The notes beneath the pieces are model-generated. The model was not told the origin of the DNA, made no database searches, and saw only the letters and a program-made list of their open reading frames with translations. This document shows positions 22,590 through 34,990 of a stretch of 64,000 nucleotides of DNA, piece by piece. The DNA is from Ciona savignyi (lineage: Eukaryota; Chordata; Ascidiacea; Phlebobranchia; Cionidae): positions 1,177,844 through 1,241,843 of the forward strand of contig CH002044.1 of NCBI GenBank assembly GCA_000149265.1, given 5' to 3'. Both the position numbers and the translations under genes were made by a program. How positions within the stretch are numbered: position 1 is the stretch's first letter; each line of letters opens with the position of its first letter.

Positions 22590-23850
22590 TCTGCAGTTAA
22601 AAGGCTCGTGCAAGTTTGCGGATACGTCACCGGGCGACCAAACTCCAATAAGCTTTAGAACCATAAAAGTTCTTCGTAGAGAATAATTATGAAAGTTATT
22701 GGTAAAGCTAAATTTTCCAACGAATAAACTAGTAGGCATAGCAGAATTAAGAGGTAAACTGCTGGATGCTGCTTGTACAAAGCGGGAGTTTGCATTGCAA
22801 AATTACGAGAAGCTGTTCGAAGAAGATAGCACTTATACGCTGTAAACATGTACGTACCCGACAGAATATCAATTGCTATTGGGTCGACGCCGATAATCCT
22901 ACCAGGCGAGACAATTTAAAGGAACACCATGGAAAAGTGTTATCGAGGTTAGACAAAAAAGGTATGCAGACTGGCCAAAGAATAGTCATTATGAACAAGG
23001 ACGACCTGGAAAAGAAGCCAATTCTCAGTTACATTGTGGTTGAAGCACACGAAATTTACGTGAGTTACAAAGGACAAAGCCAACCTGTAAACAGCAAGGA
23101 AGCGGGGCATGAGTTTGTTTGTAAGCTGCCCCAAGCGAAACACAGCAACAGAGTTTCCCGCGCTTTTATGTCTCGGATGCAAAGTATAGGCGTGGGTGTT
23201 GGCGTCCGGAAGCAAATTTCACTACTGGAAATGTAGAACCGACTACTGAGAATTAGAAATCGTGTTCAGTTGAAGGATACTTAAGTTACGACGAAGGAGC
23301 TAGAAAGCTAAGTTTGTTGCCTAATAATAAGGACTTTATTGAATACATTAGGCTTATATCGGCAATTCAAAAGTACTCAAGGATGTTTCAACTGATATTA
23401 AGATCCCGGAGCTGGGGTACAGTACGACTGTAGCGGATATTGTCCTGGCAAAATGTCAAACTGTCAAAAATATTTACAGTTTGATCTATGAACACTTACA
23501 AATACGGCCAAGAAAAACATTAAATGGGTTAAAGACACAAACGCCATAACCCCACCCACCGAATCATGGGTAAATATTTATAAAACTCCTTTTACTGTAC
23601 ACTTGAGTCTAGACTCCGCTCATTTCAGATTAAACTCAATCTAATAGCTATAGTCACAAATGCATTCTTTATAAATTTGGGAAAGTCGACTCGGATCTTT
23701 GTGTTTTCTGTAAAGGGAATAAAGAAATGTTGTTTCATATTTTTTGCGAATGCCTAGAAGTCATTAAATAATGGGAGAACGTAAGGGCATGGATTTGTAC
23801 CAATTTACGATTACCGCTAGTGGTCGGTAACACAAAAAAGTTGTTCGGAT
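22590..23850 (+). mobile_element. LINE remnant upstream of copy B, with ORF1-like and ORF2 C-terminal parts
   Basis: The first part (to about 23240) is the partner of 2185-2880. It includes an open stretch with GRVLSRLDKKG-like residues and VSYKGQ, but its zinc knuckle is mutated. The second part (about 23270-23850) translates in pieces, including LCVFCKGNKEMLFHIFCEC at about 23698-23754. This is the Cys/His motif (CX2C...HX4C order) typical of the C-terminus of L1/Tx1-type LINE ORF2 proteins. No reverse transcriptase core remains. It is 5'-truncated or internally deleted, with many stops. Confidence 0.6.
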
Positions 23851-23860
23851 TCCTCGGAAA

Positions 23861-23943
23861 TGTGACCGATACATATACCGACAACTAAAAACGGTCCTTG
23901 TGACTAGCCCGACCTGGGTTCGAAACTTGGCTAGTTAAAAAAA
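23861..23943 (+). repeat. Short tRNA-like retroposon, 5'-truncated
   Basis: Starts inside the family consensus ('gaccgatacatataccgaca'), passes 'acctgggttcgaaacttggc' (B-box-like) and ends in seven A. It lies immediately downstream of the LINE remnant. Confidence 0.5.
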
Positions 23944-24534
23944 TGCAACCATTGGGAAAAAGGCACAGTAGGTCGAGGTTCCCTACCGTGGAGATGTCTC
24001 TTCCACCATGCTTGATATCCTAGGTGGTGTGCGATCCACTTGTACATATGTGGGGGCTTCAAAACTCAAGGAGCTCAGCCGACGCACCACATTTATCAGA
24101 GTTACTCAGCAGTGGAACCAAATTTATGGAAATTAGGAGATTTAAAAAAAAAACTGTTTAAACATGCACAAATTCAATTTCAATATGCACAAGTGCCTGG
24201 TTGAAACCAGTTTTGGAAGCATGATTCATGTCTAAGTTTTATTGCCTCCTTTCAATCATCCTTTGGTGCTTTGTTTGCCGTAATAAACGACATCATGTTG
24301 AAATCTTTAGTTAAAAAATTAATCAATAAACAGCTATTCGAAAAGCAAACAGTCGAAAAATATAATAAATTCATAGCTATTCTTTGCAGTAAAGGCGTAT
24401 GATTCTCATGAGAAATGCCACATCTATGAGCTAAATTCTCAAAGTTCTATTCTCTGTTATATTCGATACAAATTTGGTATGTGTGACACTTAGTGAAAAA
24501 GTTACAAATTTATATTTCTAGCTTAATGCCAAAA
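23944..24534. other. Spacer, no gene
   Basis: No exon or known repeat recognised. 23950-24120 is relatively GC-richer and may be LINE 3' sequence, but nothing proves it. Confidence 0.35.
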
Positions 24535-25566
24535 AAAATTACAACTCCAGGGGAATTCCCCTGGGACGTTACAAACCAAAACGGTATTTTTTTCTAAAAA
24601 AATTGACTTTTTTGGGCATAACGCTTGAACGGCTGTTTCTAATTTGAATCAGATTTTCTAAAATGTAAGTGCATTAGTCACTGATTTAACACTTTAAAGA
24701 AATAAAAAATATACCTAGGGAAATACCTTAAAAATAGGATTTTGTTCTCAAATCATAATTGTGACAAGCATGCCATATCGCCCCTACATCTACCCAAAGT
24801 AGTAGTAAAATCGCAATGAAAATATGACATTTATATAAGAACATGGTCTAGATATGCAGAAATCAAAATTTTGGGTAATAAATCTAGGGGAATTCCCTTG
24901 AGACGTTAAAATGCAAAAGTTTTTTTTTCCAATAAATTAGCTTTTTGGGGCATATAGCGCTTAAACGGCTGCTCTAACTTTAATCAGATTTTGTGAAATG
25001 TTAGACCATTAGACAGTATGTGCCAATTAAAAGAACAAAAACATTTACTTAGGATAATTACGTTAAAAACGAAGTTATGTTCTGAATTATGATTGTGACA
25101 GGCATGCCATATCGCACTGACATCTCCAACAAGGAGTCGACAAATCAGATTAAAACTTTAAGAATTGTTACATAACATGCACCCTTATATGTAAAAACAG
25201 AAACTTATCTACTAAACCTAGGGGAATTCCCTAAAACCATGAAAAACTAAATCGGGCTGTTTTGGCAATTTAGCTTCATTTTACTTCAGCGCTTGAAACG
25301 AAGGTTTTATTTAAAACATTTGTGGTGAATATGTTCGTAAATTTAAGACGTTTATTCTTTTTTTAACTACACATGGGAAGCAAATTTGATGACTTGATAA
25401 CTCTGGGCACCCATTGCGTTTATGTCCTTGCAGAAACAAACCACCATTATTCAGTTGTATAAAATACAAAGTTGTGGTTACAAAGGGACCCCTGTAGCAT
25501 AAATATATGGCATACAACATGTGGTTTACAAATAGTGGTGGTTAAACAGGTGGTTGACACTCTCTA
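24535..25566 (-). mobile_element. Tandem-repeat element, copy lacking its 3' end
   Basis: The minus-strand start is at 25566 (CTAGAGAGTGTCAACCACCT). The single-copy part runs to about 25040, followed by one and a half monomers. The copy stops at about 24535 within a monomer at the GGGGAATTCCCC palindrome, without the A-rich tract or hairpin. Confidence 0.65.
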
Positions 25567-26755
25567 GTTAACCTTGCATTTATACTATCTGTCATGTTAT
25601 TGATATTGCCACTTCCATTTTTTTAGTTTCTGCATAACCTGCAATTATTTTGGTAATTTGATTATTGCTTTTATAATGCCTTAGTTAAAAATACATACCA
25701 TTGTCAAGAATATCCCTAGATAGCATAGGCCTACATGTTTTTGCAGAAATTAAACATAAATATGTAAATTGTGTTTTAAGCCTGTTATAAAAAATGTTTC
25801 AACGAAATGCATCATGGAAACTACCTTCCTTTGTCCGCAAAAAAACGACATTGTCTAGCTTTGTTACCGACCGTTGACCTACTTTTTATTAGGGTCTATT
25901 AACTTAGTTTTTAGCCTAGCTAGAAGGTGGTCTTTTTGCTGATTTATCTTTATTATCCACTACACACTACATTCTTACGTTCTGTTGCTATATTAAAGTG
26001 GCATTTAATAATCACCCTAACTATCCCCTTTGCAAATCAGCAATCTAAATTTGCTGACCGAACTAACACATTATGCGCAAGCTCTTTGCTTTGTCAGCGG
26101 TTATGCTTGGCCTTGAAATTATTTTTTCAGTTTTGCCAGCGTTGAAGGAGAGAATATGGTCAATGGTGAAGGAGAGAATTACGTCACTAGAATCAAATAC
26201 CAAACATCTTCTTGCACTGCTAAAGTATACATGTAGGGTAGGCCAATGTGAACAAAGATATGAGGCTACTATTTCTAAAACATTCGTCGTGTGGACTCTT
26301 ACAAAAGACGGTTCTAGTGACGAGCCATTATGGGTTCGATACTTAAATCAAAAAAATTCAACAAACTCGTAAATTGCCTCCTATTATGTGTACGCGGTAT
26401 TATACTATCGGTCGTGGTATTGATATTGCCACTTCCATTTTTATAGTTTCTGCATAACCTGCAATTATTTTGGTAATTTGATTATTGCTTTTATAATGCC
26501 TTAGTTAAAAATACATACCATTGTCAAGAATATCCGTAGATAGCATATATGTTTTCGCAGAAATTAAACCAAAGAGTTGCCATTAAACCAAAGAGCTCTT
26601 TTCTTTGTCAGTGGTTATGCTTGAACTTGAAATTATTTTTTTTTTGTTCTGCCGGTGGCGAAAGAGAGAATAGGGTCACTGGTGAAGGAGAGACTTACGT
26701 CACTAGAATGAAATACCAAACATCTTCTGCTCGCAGCGATCCGGCAGTTTGCTTT
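25567..26755. repeat. Two copies of the paralogous spacer repeat
   Basis: 25567-26290 and 26385-26755 both match 3295-3830 plus 5621-5830, and 34281-34990. Shared phrases include 'ttgatattgccacttccatt' and 'caaataccaaacatcttc'. The second copy has an internal deletion joining 'agaaattaaaccaaagag' to 'ctcttttctttgtcag'. No coding sequence is recognised. Confidence 0.6.
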
Positions 26756-26772
26756 TTTTATTTGCAAAAAAA

Positions 26773-27165
26773 CTAGAGAGTGTCAACCCCGTGTTTAACC
26801 ACCATTATTTGTAAAACGCATTCTGTATGCTATGTATTCATGCGAGCAGGGTCCCAAACCACAATGTGTATTTTATATACCGAGTTTCTAGTTTGTTTCT
26901 GCAAGCATAAACGCATGGGTCCCTGAGGTAACATCCCGATCTTGTTATCTATGTTCATTACCAATATATGTTATTGTCAGATATGTCCACTCCATGTCCA
27001 TGTTTTCCAGCATTCCAGAAAGTTAGGTTTCTGCATATCTAGACAATGTGGTCTAACAAATTACAAAAATTAATTGTGATTCCATTACCTCTTCTGGTAG
27101 ATGTCCCAGCCACAATCCATGCCTGTCCAGCGTTTTATAAAAAAAAACGGACAGAAACAATATGT
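26773..27165 (+). mobile_element. Tandem-repeat element, short copy (partner of 13848-14256)
   Basis: Same structure as 13848-14256: 5' end CTAGAGAGTGTCAACCCCGT, single-copy sequence, then 'cttctggtagatgtcccagc' and a short A-rich end. It is part of the duplicated block 26728-28330. Confidence 0.6.
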
Positions 27166-27994
27166 GTCTCATTTTGCATTTCACCAAGAAATTAATAGAT
27201 AAACCAGATGGGCATGTAGTTTAGACAGGTAATGCATCGGCCAAACCTCTGTTGACAATTTTTCCGATGGTCTCAAAGAGGTGATTTGTCCCGAACAGAT
27301 TTAGAAGAAACTTCCAAGAGTGTACACCTTCAACCGGTCAGCTTAAAAATCACCCCAGAAAGCTGAATTGCCATAGAAAATTACGAGAACCAATTCTTCT
27401 CCATATCTCTCAAGAATGACTTCAATTACCTCATTTTGTCAAAATAGTATAAACATGGTAAATCACATTACCATTTATTGCAGGCCTTGGTTAACCGATG
27501 TTGCAATAAAGGTCGAAATTAAAGTAACAAGTTTAACAAACTGATCAAATACCTGAAGCGAATTTAAATCCCAAGAAGTCTGATCAAACTTGCAATGATA
27601 AAGACATAGGCTCGACCTAAATTTAAATAAAAAAATATCCTGGCCTAACTTGAACTTACGTATGCGGTGATTTGGTCAAGTTAACTTGATTACAACCCTG
27701 TTTATTTTAGTTCAGGAGTAATCTTGGCGGGTTAAACCCACGTTGAAAAAAACGGTAATCTTTCCGTACCCTTAGTTTTTAGCTGATTATTTATATAGTT
27801 TGTGTTTTGAAGATTTTTTTATTAACATGGGCAATTGTTTTGAATTAATATACAATTTGTTTGCATTGAAAGGCGATACGACATATTTACATTGTTGGAA
27901 TTAGTTAAAATAATTTCAGTGGTTTTGCATTGATAGCATCGTAATTACAGTTAAAATGCGAAATTTTACAGAGCAGCTACATTGACCTTATCGT
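27166..27994. other. 3' flank of P450 copy C, duplicated at copy B
   Basis: Near-identical partner of 14257-15078. It contains the probable poly(A) signal for copy C and no exon. Confidence 0.6.
27818..27823 (-). terminator. Probable poly(A) signal AATAAA for P450 copy C
   Basis: AATAAA on the minus strand, about 170 nt beyond the copy C stop. The position matches copy B. Confidence 0.4.
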
Positions 27995-30900
27995 TTATCT
28001 CTCCTTCAATACAATGTTGTAACTGCTTGGTGCGTTTACCGCTCCTGGGTTGCAAGTCATCGGAGGATTAGGGTCATCTGGGTTTGGAAGGACAACAAAC
28101 TTTTGAAGAATCGACACCAGGAAGAGGTATATCTCAATGCGGGCTAGGTTCTCTCCCAAGCAATTTCTAGGGCCAATAGAAAAAGGAATCACCCGGTTTA
28201 ACATCACAAGGTTGCCATTCATGTCAAGATGTCGTTCAGGTCTAAAAACATCTGGTTCGTCCCAATGTTCTGGATCGTTGTGAACCCACCATAGATTGGA
28301 AAGTATCTGTTGGAAATTTAACATTGTGTTTTATTTGTGTCGTTTGAAGATTTTTTTTGTAATTCTATTTTATTCACCCTGTTTAATTTACATTCAGATA
28401 GTGTACACTGTCGCTCATGTGTATAAGGCCCCTAATATTTTATTAATCCCTTATATGTTTTTTTATGTTAGAATCCGGGGGTAACATAAAACTACACAGG
28501 AGATATATGATTATTCAGCTGGCAAAACTACTAATCGAAAAGTTAAATTGGTATGGGCGTAAGCAGTCCACATGCAGCCGAAAAGTTGTTGAATCGCAAA
28601 CAGCCACGGTAGTGTTATTTGAATTGCCGACATTGCGTAACTGGATGGAAAAAGTAACGGTTAAAGCATATACAACACATTGCAAAAGCTGCAGTAGACC
28701 GACGCGAAGTAAGCGATTGTCCTTGTGGTAACTTACCCGCGTTTTCGCATTCACGGGGATAAAACATGAATATTTCATACATCCGAACTTTACACATTTC
28801 GGAAAATTCATATTACCTGTGTGTCCTTAGGGATGGAGTATCCCATTAAGTTTACGTCCTCTCTTGTACGTCTGGGTATAGCCAAAGGCGTCGCTGTCCG
28901 AATTCTGTAGGTTTCTTGCAACACTGCTTTGGTGTATGGAAGATTCGTCTTCAGTGACAATTTTCCTTCCCGACCTTTGAAATAATCGCCATAAGGAAAA
29001 GTGGTTGACAAGATGGTAGGATTGATGGTGGGTTAATGCGTCGTCTTTCAGCAAAGGGTTGCAGATTCGAAACTGGTGGCTTGCCAGTGGGTTGTGTCCT
29101 AGGATTAGGCACTTAACGAACATCGCCTAAACTCAGTGGATTAATGGCTTCTACTAAAACTTAAGAAACGTCTTAACCATACACAACACACTGAAATAGC
29201 TATAATGACCTGCTGGTGGTAAACTGAAGCCTAACTGCGCGCCTTACCAAGTTCGGCATCAATTTCCCGATGCACCTTGTCCTGTATTTCAGGATGCCTA
29301 ATGAGGTAATAAAGTGCCCAGATGATGGTGCTAGTACTTGTCTCAGTTCCAGCTGCAAAGATATCCTTCAGGAAGTACTGGAGTTGCGTTTTCTGAAATG
29401 AATTTGAAAGTATTGTTACCTTGAACTCGCTAAGTTGTTTTTTTACAATTACGCCACTGCATATTCAAATCATATTACTCATTATCTTTAAAAACTTTAA
29501 CTTCATTTAACATTTTTTTTATTTTGACATGGAACGTAAGCGAGATCAATCACTAGTTTTAATAGGGTTTAGTTTCAGGTTATTACCCGGAAAAGGGTTA
29601 AAGATCGTTCTGGAACGTTTGTGTCTTTTGTGTTCGTACTAAAATTTTTTTGTTCGTACTAAAAATTTTTTGTTCGTACTAAAAATTCTACTAATATATA
29701 AAAAAAGTTTTAAAAATTTGAAATAAATGTTCCTTTCTAGTTCGAAGATATCAGCTAAAATGACAAAATTACTTCTGTTTACTAGTCTAACTGCATGCAA
29801 AATAGCATTAATGAAAATTTAAACCGGATTGTATATTCCTTTCTTACAAATGACCTGGCGACCGGACATGCCTGTGACCGAGGTAAATCAGAAAAATATA
29901 AACAGTGTTTGCTTCGGATTTGAAGGTTTACTTTTTAGTTGAGAGGAAATGGTAAAATGGCTGATTAAGACCTACCTCAAAGGTGCGACGATTTCGATGC
30001 ATTTCATTAATAAAGAGATCCACCAGGTCACGTGGGTGGGCTGCGTCATGATGTTTTTCATGCTGCTCAATTGCAGTAGCAAATATGTCTTGAAAAATAT
30101 GCATTTGTAATTTAAACACTGGGATTGTATCATTTTCTTCAGAATAAGATTTATATATACATTGATAAAGAGACAAGTGTGGTTTACCTTTATACATGAC
30201 TAAAGTTTTATTTACATAACATTATTTTGTTTATTTAGGCCGTTATTTGTTTGTACTTAGAGGCTTTCGAAAATATACATAACACATTCTTATATTAGCC
30301 ATGTGGATGGAAAAAAGAAGAGTGATCACGCGGACAATAAAAGCTATAGCTGTGTGTTGTATATTATAGATATATTAATACTGTATTAAATCAATGTTTG
30401 GTAAGTGCATTTTCCAAGCACAGAACGGACTACTCAGCAGCCGGTTTCGATTCATTAACCGTTCGGTTTTAGGCAGACTTGAGCAAATGAGCTCAGCATT
30501 TTACTTTGTCGGCGTTGCCGAAAACCTTTTATTTAACCGGTTCAACAACAAAAAATATAGCAATGTTTTTATGGTATCCAAGACACTGTAATAGCTGCGG
30601 TACCGGTAACTAAATTTTGGGCGGAAGGAAATTGGACGATTTTCGGTGTGATAACGACTCCTGCGCGTTTCGACCACGAGGATATACATGACTCAGGGGG
30701 TATATGCGTACTTCATATAAGTTGATTTACCGTTGCCAAGGCGGATTCCTTCACTCATAACCTTCATGCGTTTTTTCATGAACGGGATAAACCGACACCA
30801 TGGCATTACAAGGAGAAGGGAGTATAAAATGCCGTCTCGTCGGAACCTAAAAGTCAGAAATCACATTTATCGCTACATTTATGAAAGTTTATATCGGACA

Positions 30901-33815
30901 CTATCGAGCCAGTTTGGTTACCAGATCTCAATTTGTAAATTCAAATGGATTAACCGCAACTTTGGTGTGGTTTAAACGAAATGTGTTGTGAGTTGGTGGA
31001 AAATGTTATTTTAATTTAGACGAATTTTGCGCATGCGCATTGGCAGGGGGTGTCATTTTCTCAAAAAAAATATAACTTGGTGTGATTGTACTTAAATGAT
31101 TTGTTTTGGTACTGCTAAGAGGGTGAGTATACTACTAAATATATTTATTCCCCACCATAAATAAAATTGCATCGCTATTCTACTGCGCATGTGTGGTATT
31201 CATCCGCTTTGACTTAGGATAAGATATTCGTGTTTCCCAGTAAATAAGACAACGCAAGGGGCGTTAACAAACGGGCAATTGTCAGATCTTCTAGCAGCCA
31301 CCGTCAGGTAATCTGACGATTGCCCGTGTAAGAACCCCCTTGGTTTTCCCATTCACGGTATAAACATGAATATCCTATCCCACCATTCTTAGTTACGAAA
31401 CTCACCCTTCGATAACTTCCATGACATAAGCTTGTAACCTTTCGTTCCCTTCTTCGTTGCATTTCTCTTGAATGGTGATTCCGTTTATTACGTTCGCCAC
31501 CGCAGATATCAGTGGTACCTACACGAGTTAACATTGAATGTGTTATTTTAATATTGACCACATATTGGCGGGCAGCACTAATAGGAGGGAAAGCGAAAAA
31601 GAGGGACACTTCACACTAAAATTACGAAAACTAATTTAACCCTGCCCTAAACACTAATCTCAACCCCAGAACTAACCCTAACTCCAACCTTATGTTTAAA
31701 AAAGACTGTAATGTTTTTATTTTTATTATAGTGTGAAGTTTCCCTCCTCCCCTCCTTTCCGCTTTCCCTCCATTTAGTGTAAGTTTTGTAACAGAGTATT
31801 CTTTCGTTGTGCATCTGATTATTAGCGTGCACCTTGATTACTATTTTAGCGTAAACTAATCCGTGGTATCATGTGGTCGCGCCTTTTCATAATACGTATG
31901 TGTGTTGAACTGTAAAACACACAGTTCAACACACATTAAGGTTTTACGAATAGAAAATTGGGCACAAACTACAGGTCTTATAGGCGAACTCTAGAATTTT
32001 TACAATTCCAACCTGTGTATGGTCAGCTTAACAAAAATACAATTATCGAGATTTTTCGTTCAAGATCCAGAAATGGATTAAGTTTAATTTTTAGGTATAA
32101 TTTAATCTCCAAAAACATTTGCAAATGTGTATTGCATTTTGTAACTTAATAATTTACCTCAATGCTAAATGGTTTTTCATCTTTAGAGCGAAACACTTCG
32201 ATAAGATGCCCAACCTCTTCCAGTACTCGTTGTTCGTATGTTTTGCCGTACACTCCAGCCCTAATGGAAGAAATGGTAGAATTATTAAATTAGAAGTATT
32301 GTCGCAAAAATGAAACATGATTTTTGAATTGGCTAGGAGTTATTTTAGCTTATCCTACTTTGTATTTTAAAAATATTGACACAAGAAGATAAACCTGAAA
32401 GACGGAAAAAAACGACAGTAGTACTATTCCATTGCGTTGTATATTTGATACAACCTGTTTAAACGATACACTTGAATTTAGATCTATAGAAAATGCCCTT
32501 TATGATAGTTAGTGTAGATAAAATTTGAACCCAGCACTGCCTTGCCAGAACTTACTGCTACAAGTCAATATAGCAGAACAAATGAGATAAATTGCCTGTA
32601 TATTTTGCATAACAGCGGGCTCAATGACCTTATATATATATGCCTACAATGTAATGTAAAATCGGAATTCAATAGCATGTAAACACTGTATTTTTTGTGA
32701 CATTGACAGTTTTTTTATTCAAATAGAATGTTTAGTAACCTTGTACTAATATGACTTTATGTTTTGAATTTTGTTTTGAAAGTGAAAGCATATTTATTAG
32801 GGATGCTTAATAAAACAACCAAATTTACCCGGCCAGAGCCCTAGTTCCGAACTTTCTTTGAATGGTCCACTTTTCACCGTCAATAAAGAATAACCCGTGA
32901 CCATTGTTCGAAAAATTGGTGAAAAAGTTGTGGACGCGACCGGTAAACTTGTCCCCCTGGTTGATCAAAGCCTGTAAACAAATAAATTTTGTAAAAAATT
33001 TATACCCAACATGCCCTGCTACTTGAACACAGTTTTTAAACGATAAAAGTTCCGATTTTAACAGAAAATTACAAGATTGTTAGACACTTAAGCTTAAAAA
33101 GTATATGATTAACTTTATAATTTAGGATATTCATGTTTCCGCGAATGGGAAAGCAAAGGGGCAATATCACAAGGGCTGCTTCGATTACCTCTTACCCACT
33201 ATCAAGTTACAGGATTTGCTTCAGTATGATGAATATTATTGAGACGTTCTAACTTTTTAGTTTAAACCATTGAGCTGTACACGCGAGGTCCGCTAAATGC
33301 CTTGCCTACGAAGCCAGCGATAGGACACAAAGTCAGCGATTGTCTTGTTTTTTACTTTTGTTTTATCGGTCTAAGTTTCGAACCCAGGATGGTCTCGTGG
33401 CTAAGACAGTTTTTTATATATACTTGTGGCGTTAACCATTTGGCCAAACTATAATTATCTATGTGTGAAATGATAAAAATTCGGCGTCACAATAAATATA
33501 CGCTTATATTTAACTAGGTGATAATCGTGTAAACAAAACTCGTACTTCCTCGATCGCTTCGAAACTATTTAAAACCACAACCCGTGTCTGTCCAAGGTAA
33601 ACTGTGAATATCGGACCGTACTTCTTGGACCATTTCGTGAAAGTCAATTCTGCTAGCGTGTCCATAAAAGGAAGACAACCAAGAATAGGTACACCGGTTG
33701 GTCCTGGTGGAAGGTTCTTGTCTTTCTGCTTATGCCAACGATATATCATCATGACTGCAAGCAGTACTACTAGAATACTTGTCGTGTAGCCTTGACATAT
33801 TTCTAACAGAGCCAT
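27995..33815 (-). CDS. Cytochrome P450, CYP2-clan, copy C (intact, 490 aa)
   Basis: Nine exons: 33815-33546, 32971-32829, 32260-32158, 31518-31406, 30846-30731, 30088-29976, 29392-29248, 28974-28817, 28306-27995. They total 1473 nt with consistent phases. This heme-thiolate monooxygenase sits on the ER membrane and takes electrons from NADPH-P450 reductase (family knowledge). Visible parts are an N-terminal anchor at about residues 11-27, the hinge PPGPTG at 36-41, WTIQR in the C-helix, the I-helix oxygen-binding AAGTETS at about 299-305, ExxR (ETYR) at 355-358, DVFRPERHL at 406-414 and the heme loop FSIGPRNCLG with Cys436. Length is normal for CYP2. Substrate and exact subfamily cannot be told from the sequence. 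Some intron SINE fragments are shared in position with copy B, so they predate duplication. Confidence 0.92.
29018..29215 (+). repeat. Composite SINE in copy C intron 7
   Basis: Contains 'gttaatgcgtcgtctttcag', 'ggttgcagattcgaaactgg' (B-box-like), 'actcagtggattaatgg' and 'catacacaacacactgaaat', in the same order as 45845-46140. The tail is lost. The head fragment at 16430-16495 sits in the same intron of copy B. Confidence 0.6.
31225..31365 (-). repeat. SINE tail fragment in copy C intron 4
   Basis: Two opposed pieces of the SINE 3' part: 'gggcgttaacaaacgggcaa' with 'cgtcaggtaatctgac', then 'gattgcccgtgtaagaaccc' with 'cccattcacggtataaacat'. The first piece matches 19430-19565 in copy B. Confidence 0.5.
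31576..31779. mobile_element. MITE with about 45-bp terminal inverted repeats, in copy C intron 3
   Basis: The left end CACTAATAGGAGGGAAAGCG and the reverse complement of the right end, CACTAAATGGAGGGAAAGCG, match and continue through 'cttcacact'. The interior (about 31638-31690) has the phrase 'ccagaactaaccctaa'. A diverged relative lies at about 37505-37740. Confidence 0.65.
33361..33450 (-). repeat. Short tRNA-like retroposon in copy C intron 1
   Basis: On the minus strand: GTTTGGCCAAATGGTTAACG (A-box-like), then GGGTTCGAAACTTAGACCG (B-box-like). Same family as 38929 and 60226, with a more diverged middle. Confidence 0.5.
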
Positions 33816-34280
33816 GCCAGCTAGCTTAGGTTGACCTGAATAACAATGTAAAAAATAAATATTGAACTATTAAGGAATAATATATTTATTTGACAGTATT
33901 AGGTATAAGGACCGAATATGCCATGCTTGGATGATTGGTAAAATAAACATGTACTTAACGCTTTTCGATAGTTCTACAATACGAGAAAACCATTTCCCAT
34001 GTGTTACATAAAAAAAATGAAATAAAAATACAAAAATATACTGAAACGCTTCTTGCACGCATATACATATAAAAAAATTTTTGTTCTGCCGGTTAGCAAA
34101 TTTTTTGTTCTGCCGGTTAGCAAATTGTGCGAATTATTGGACTGTTAGACGAATATGCAATCAATGTCACATTTCAGTAAAAACAGCGTGTTGTTAATTT
34201 ATGACGCGTGGACATTTATTCCGCACGGTGGTGTAAATACTCGAATTGTGACACAGATGGACTTACGCCCTGGTAAATCA
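33816..34280. other. Upstream region of copy C, shared with copy B
   Basis: Matches 21942-22390 upstream of copy B ('aaaccatttcccatgtgtta', 'cttcttgcacgcatatacat'). It probably contains the promoter, but no specific element can be named. Copy A has lost most of this stretch. Confidence 0.45.
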
Positions 34281-34990
34281 AGTACGCGTTCGTAAATTAA
34301 CCTCGCACTTAAGCTGTCGGCCGTGTTATTGATATTGTCATTTCCATAGTTTCTGCATATTCTCCAATTATTTTAGTAGTTTAAGTTTGCTTTTTAAAAT
34401 GCCCAAGTTAAAATTACATACCATTGCCAAGAATATCCGCAGATAGCCTATATGTTTTCGCAGAAAATAAAGCAAAGAGGTATATTGTGTTTTAAGAGTG
34501 TTATAAAAAATATTTTACCGAAATACGTCATGGAAACTACCCTCTTTTGTCCGCGAAGAACCGACATAGTCTAGCTTTGTTACCGACCGTTGACCCACTT
34601 TTCATTGAAGGAGTAATAACTTAAGTTTTTACGAAGCCTAGAAGGTGGTCTTTTAATTTAGGCTTGCTGCTTTCTCTTTTTTTATGCAATACTCACTACA
34701 TTCTTACGTGCTGCCGCTATATTAAAGTGGCATTTAATAATCACCCTAACTAGTCCCATTGCAAATCAGCAATCTAAATTTGCTGAACGAACTAAGCATT
34801 ATGTACAAGCTCTCTTCTTCGTTACTGGTTATGCTTGGCCTTGGAACTATTTTTTCTTTTCTGCCGGTAGTGAAAAAGAGAATTACGTCACTGGAATGAA
34901 ATACCAAACATCCTTCTGAACTGCTTGGGAAAGTATACATGTAGGCTAATGTGTACAAAGATATTAGGCTACTATTTTCTAAAAGTTTAT
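34281..34990. repeat. Paralogous spacer repeat, uninterrupted copy
   Basis: Matches 3295-3830 joined directly to 5621-5830. It is the empty-site version for the transposon at 3831-5620, which would sit at about 34815. Confidence 0.65.

Noticed and set aside
22766..23236. 156-codon plus-strand frame upstream of copy B
   Set aside because: It is part of the LINE remnant, shared with the broken copy at 2185-2880, not a host gene.
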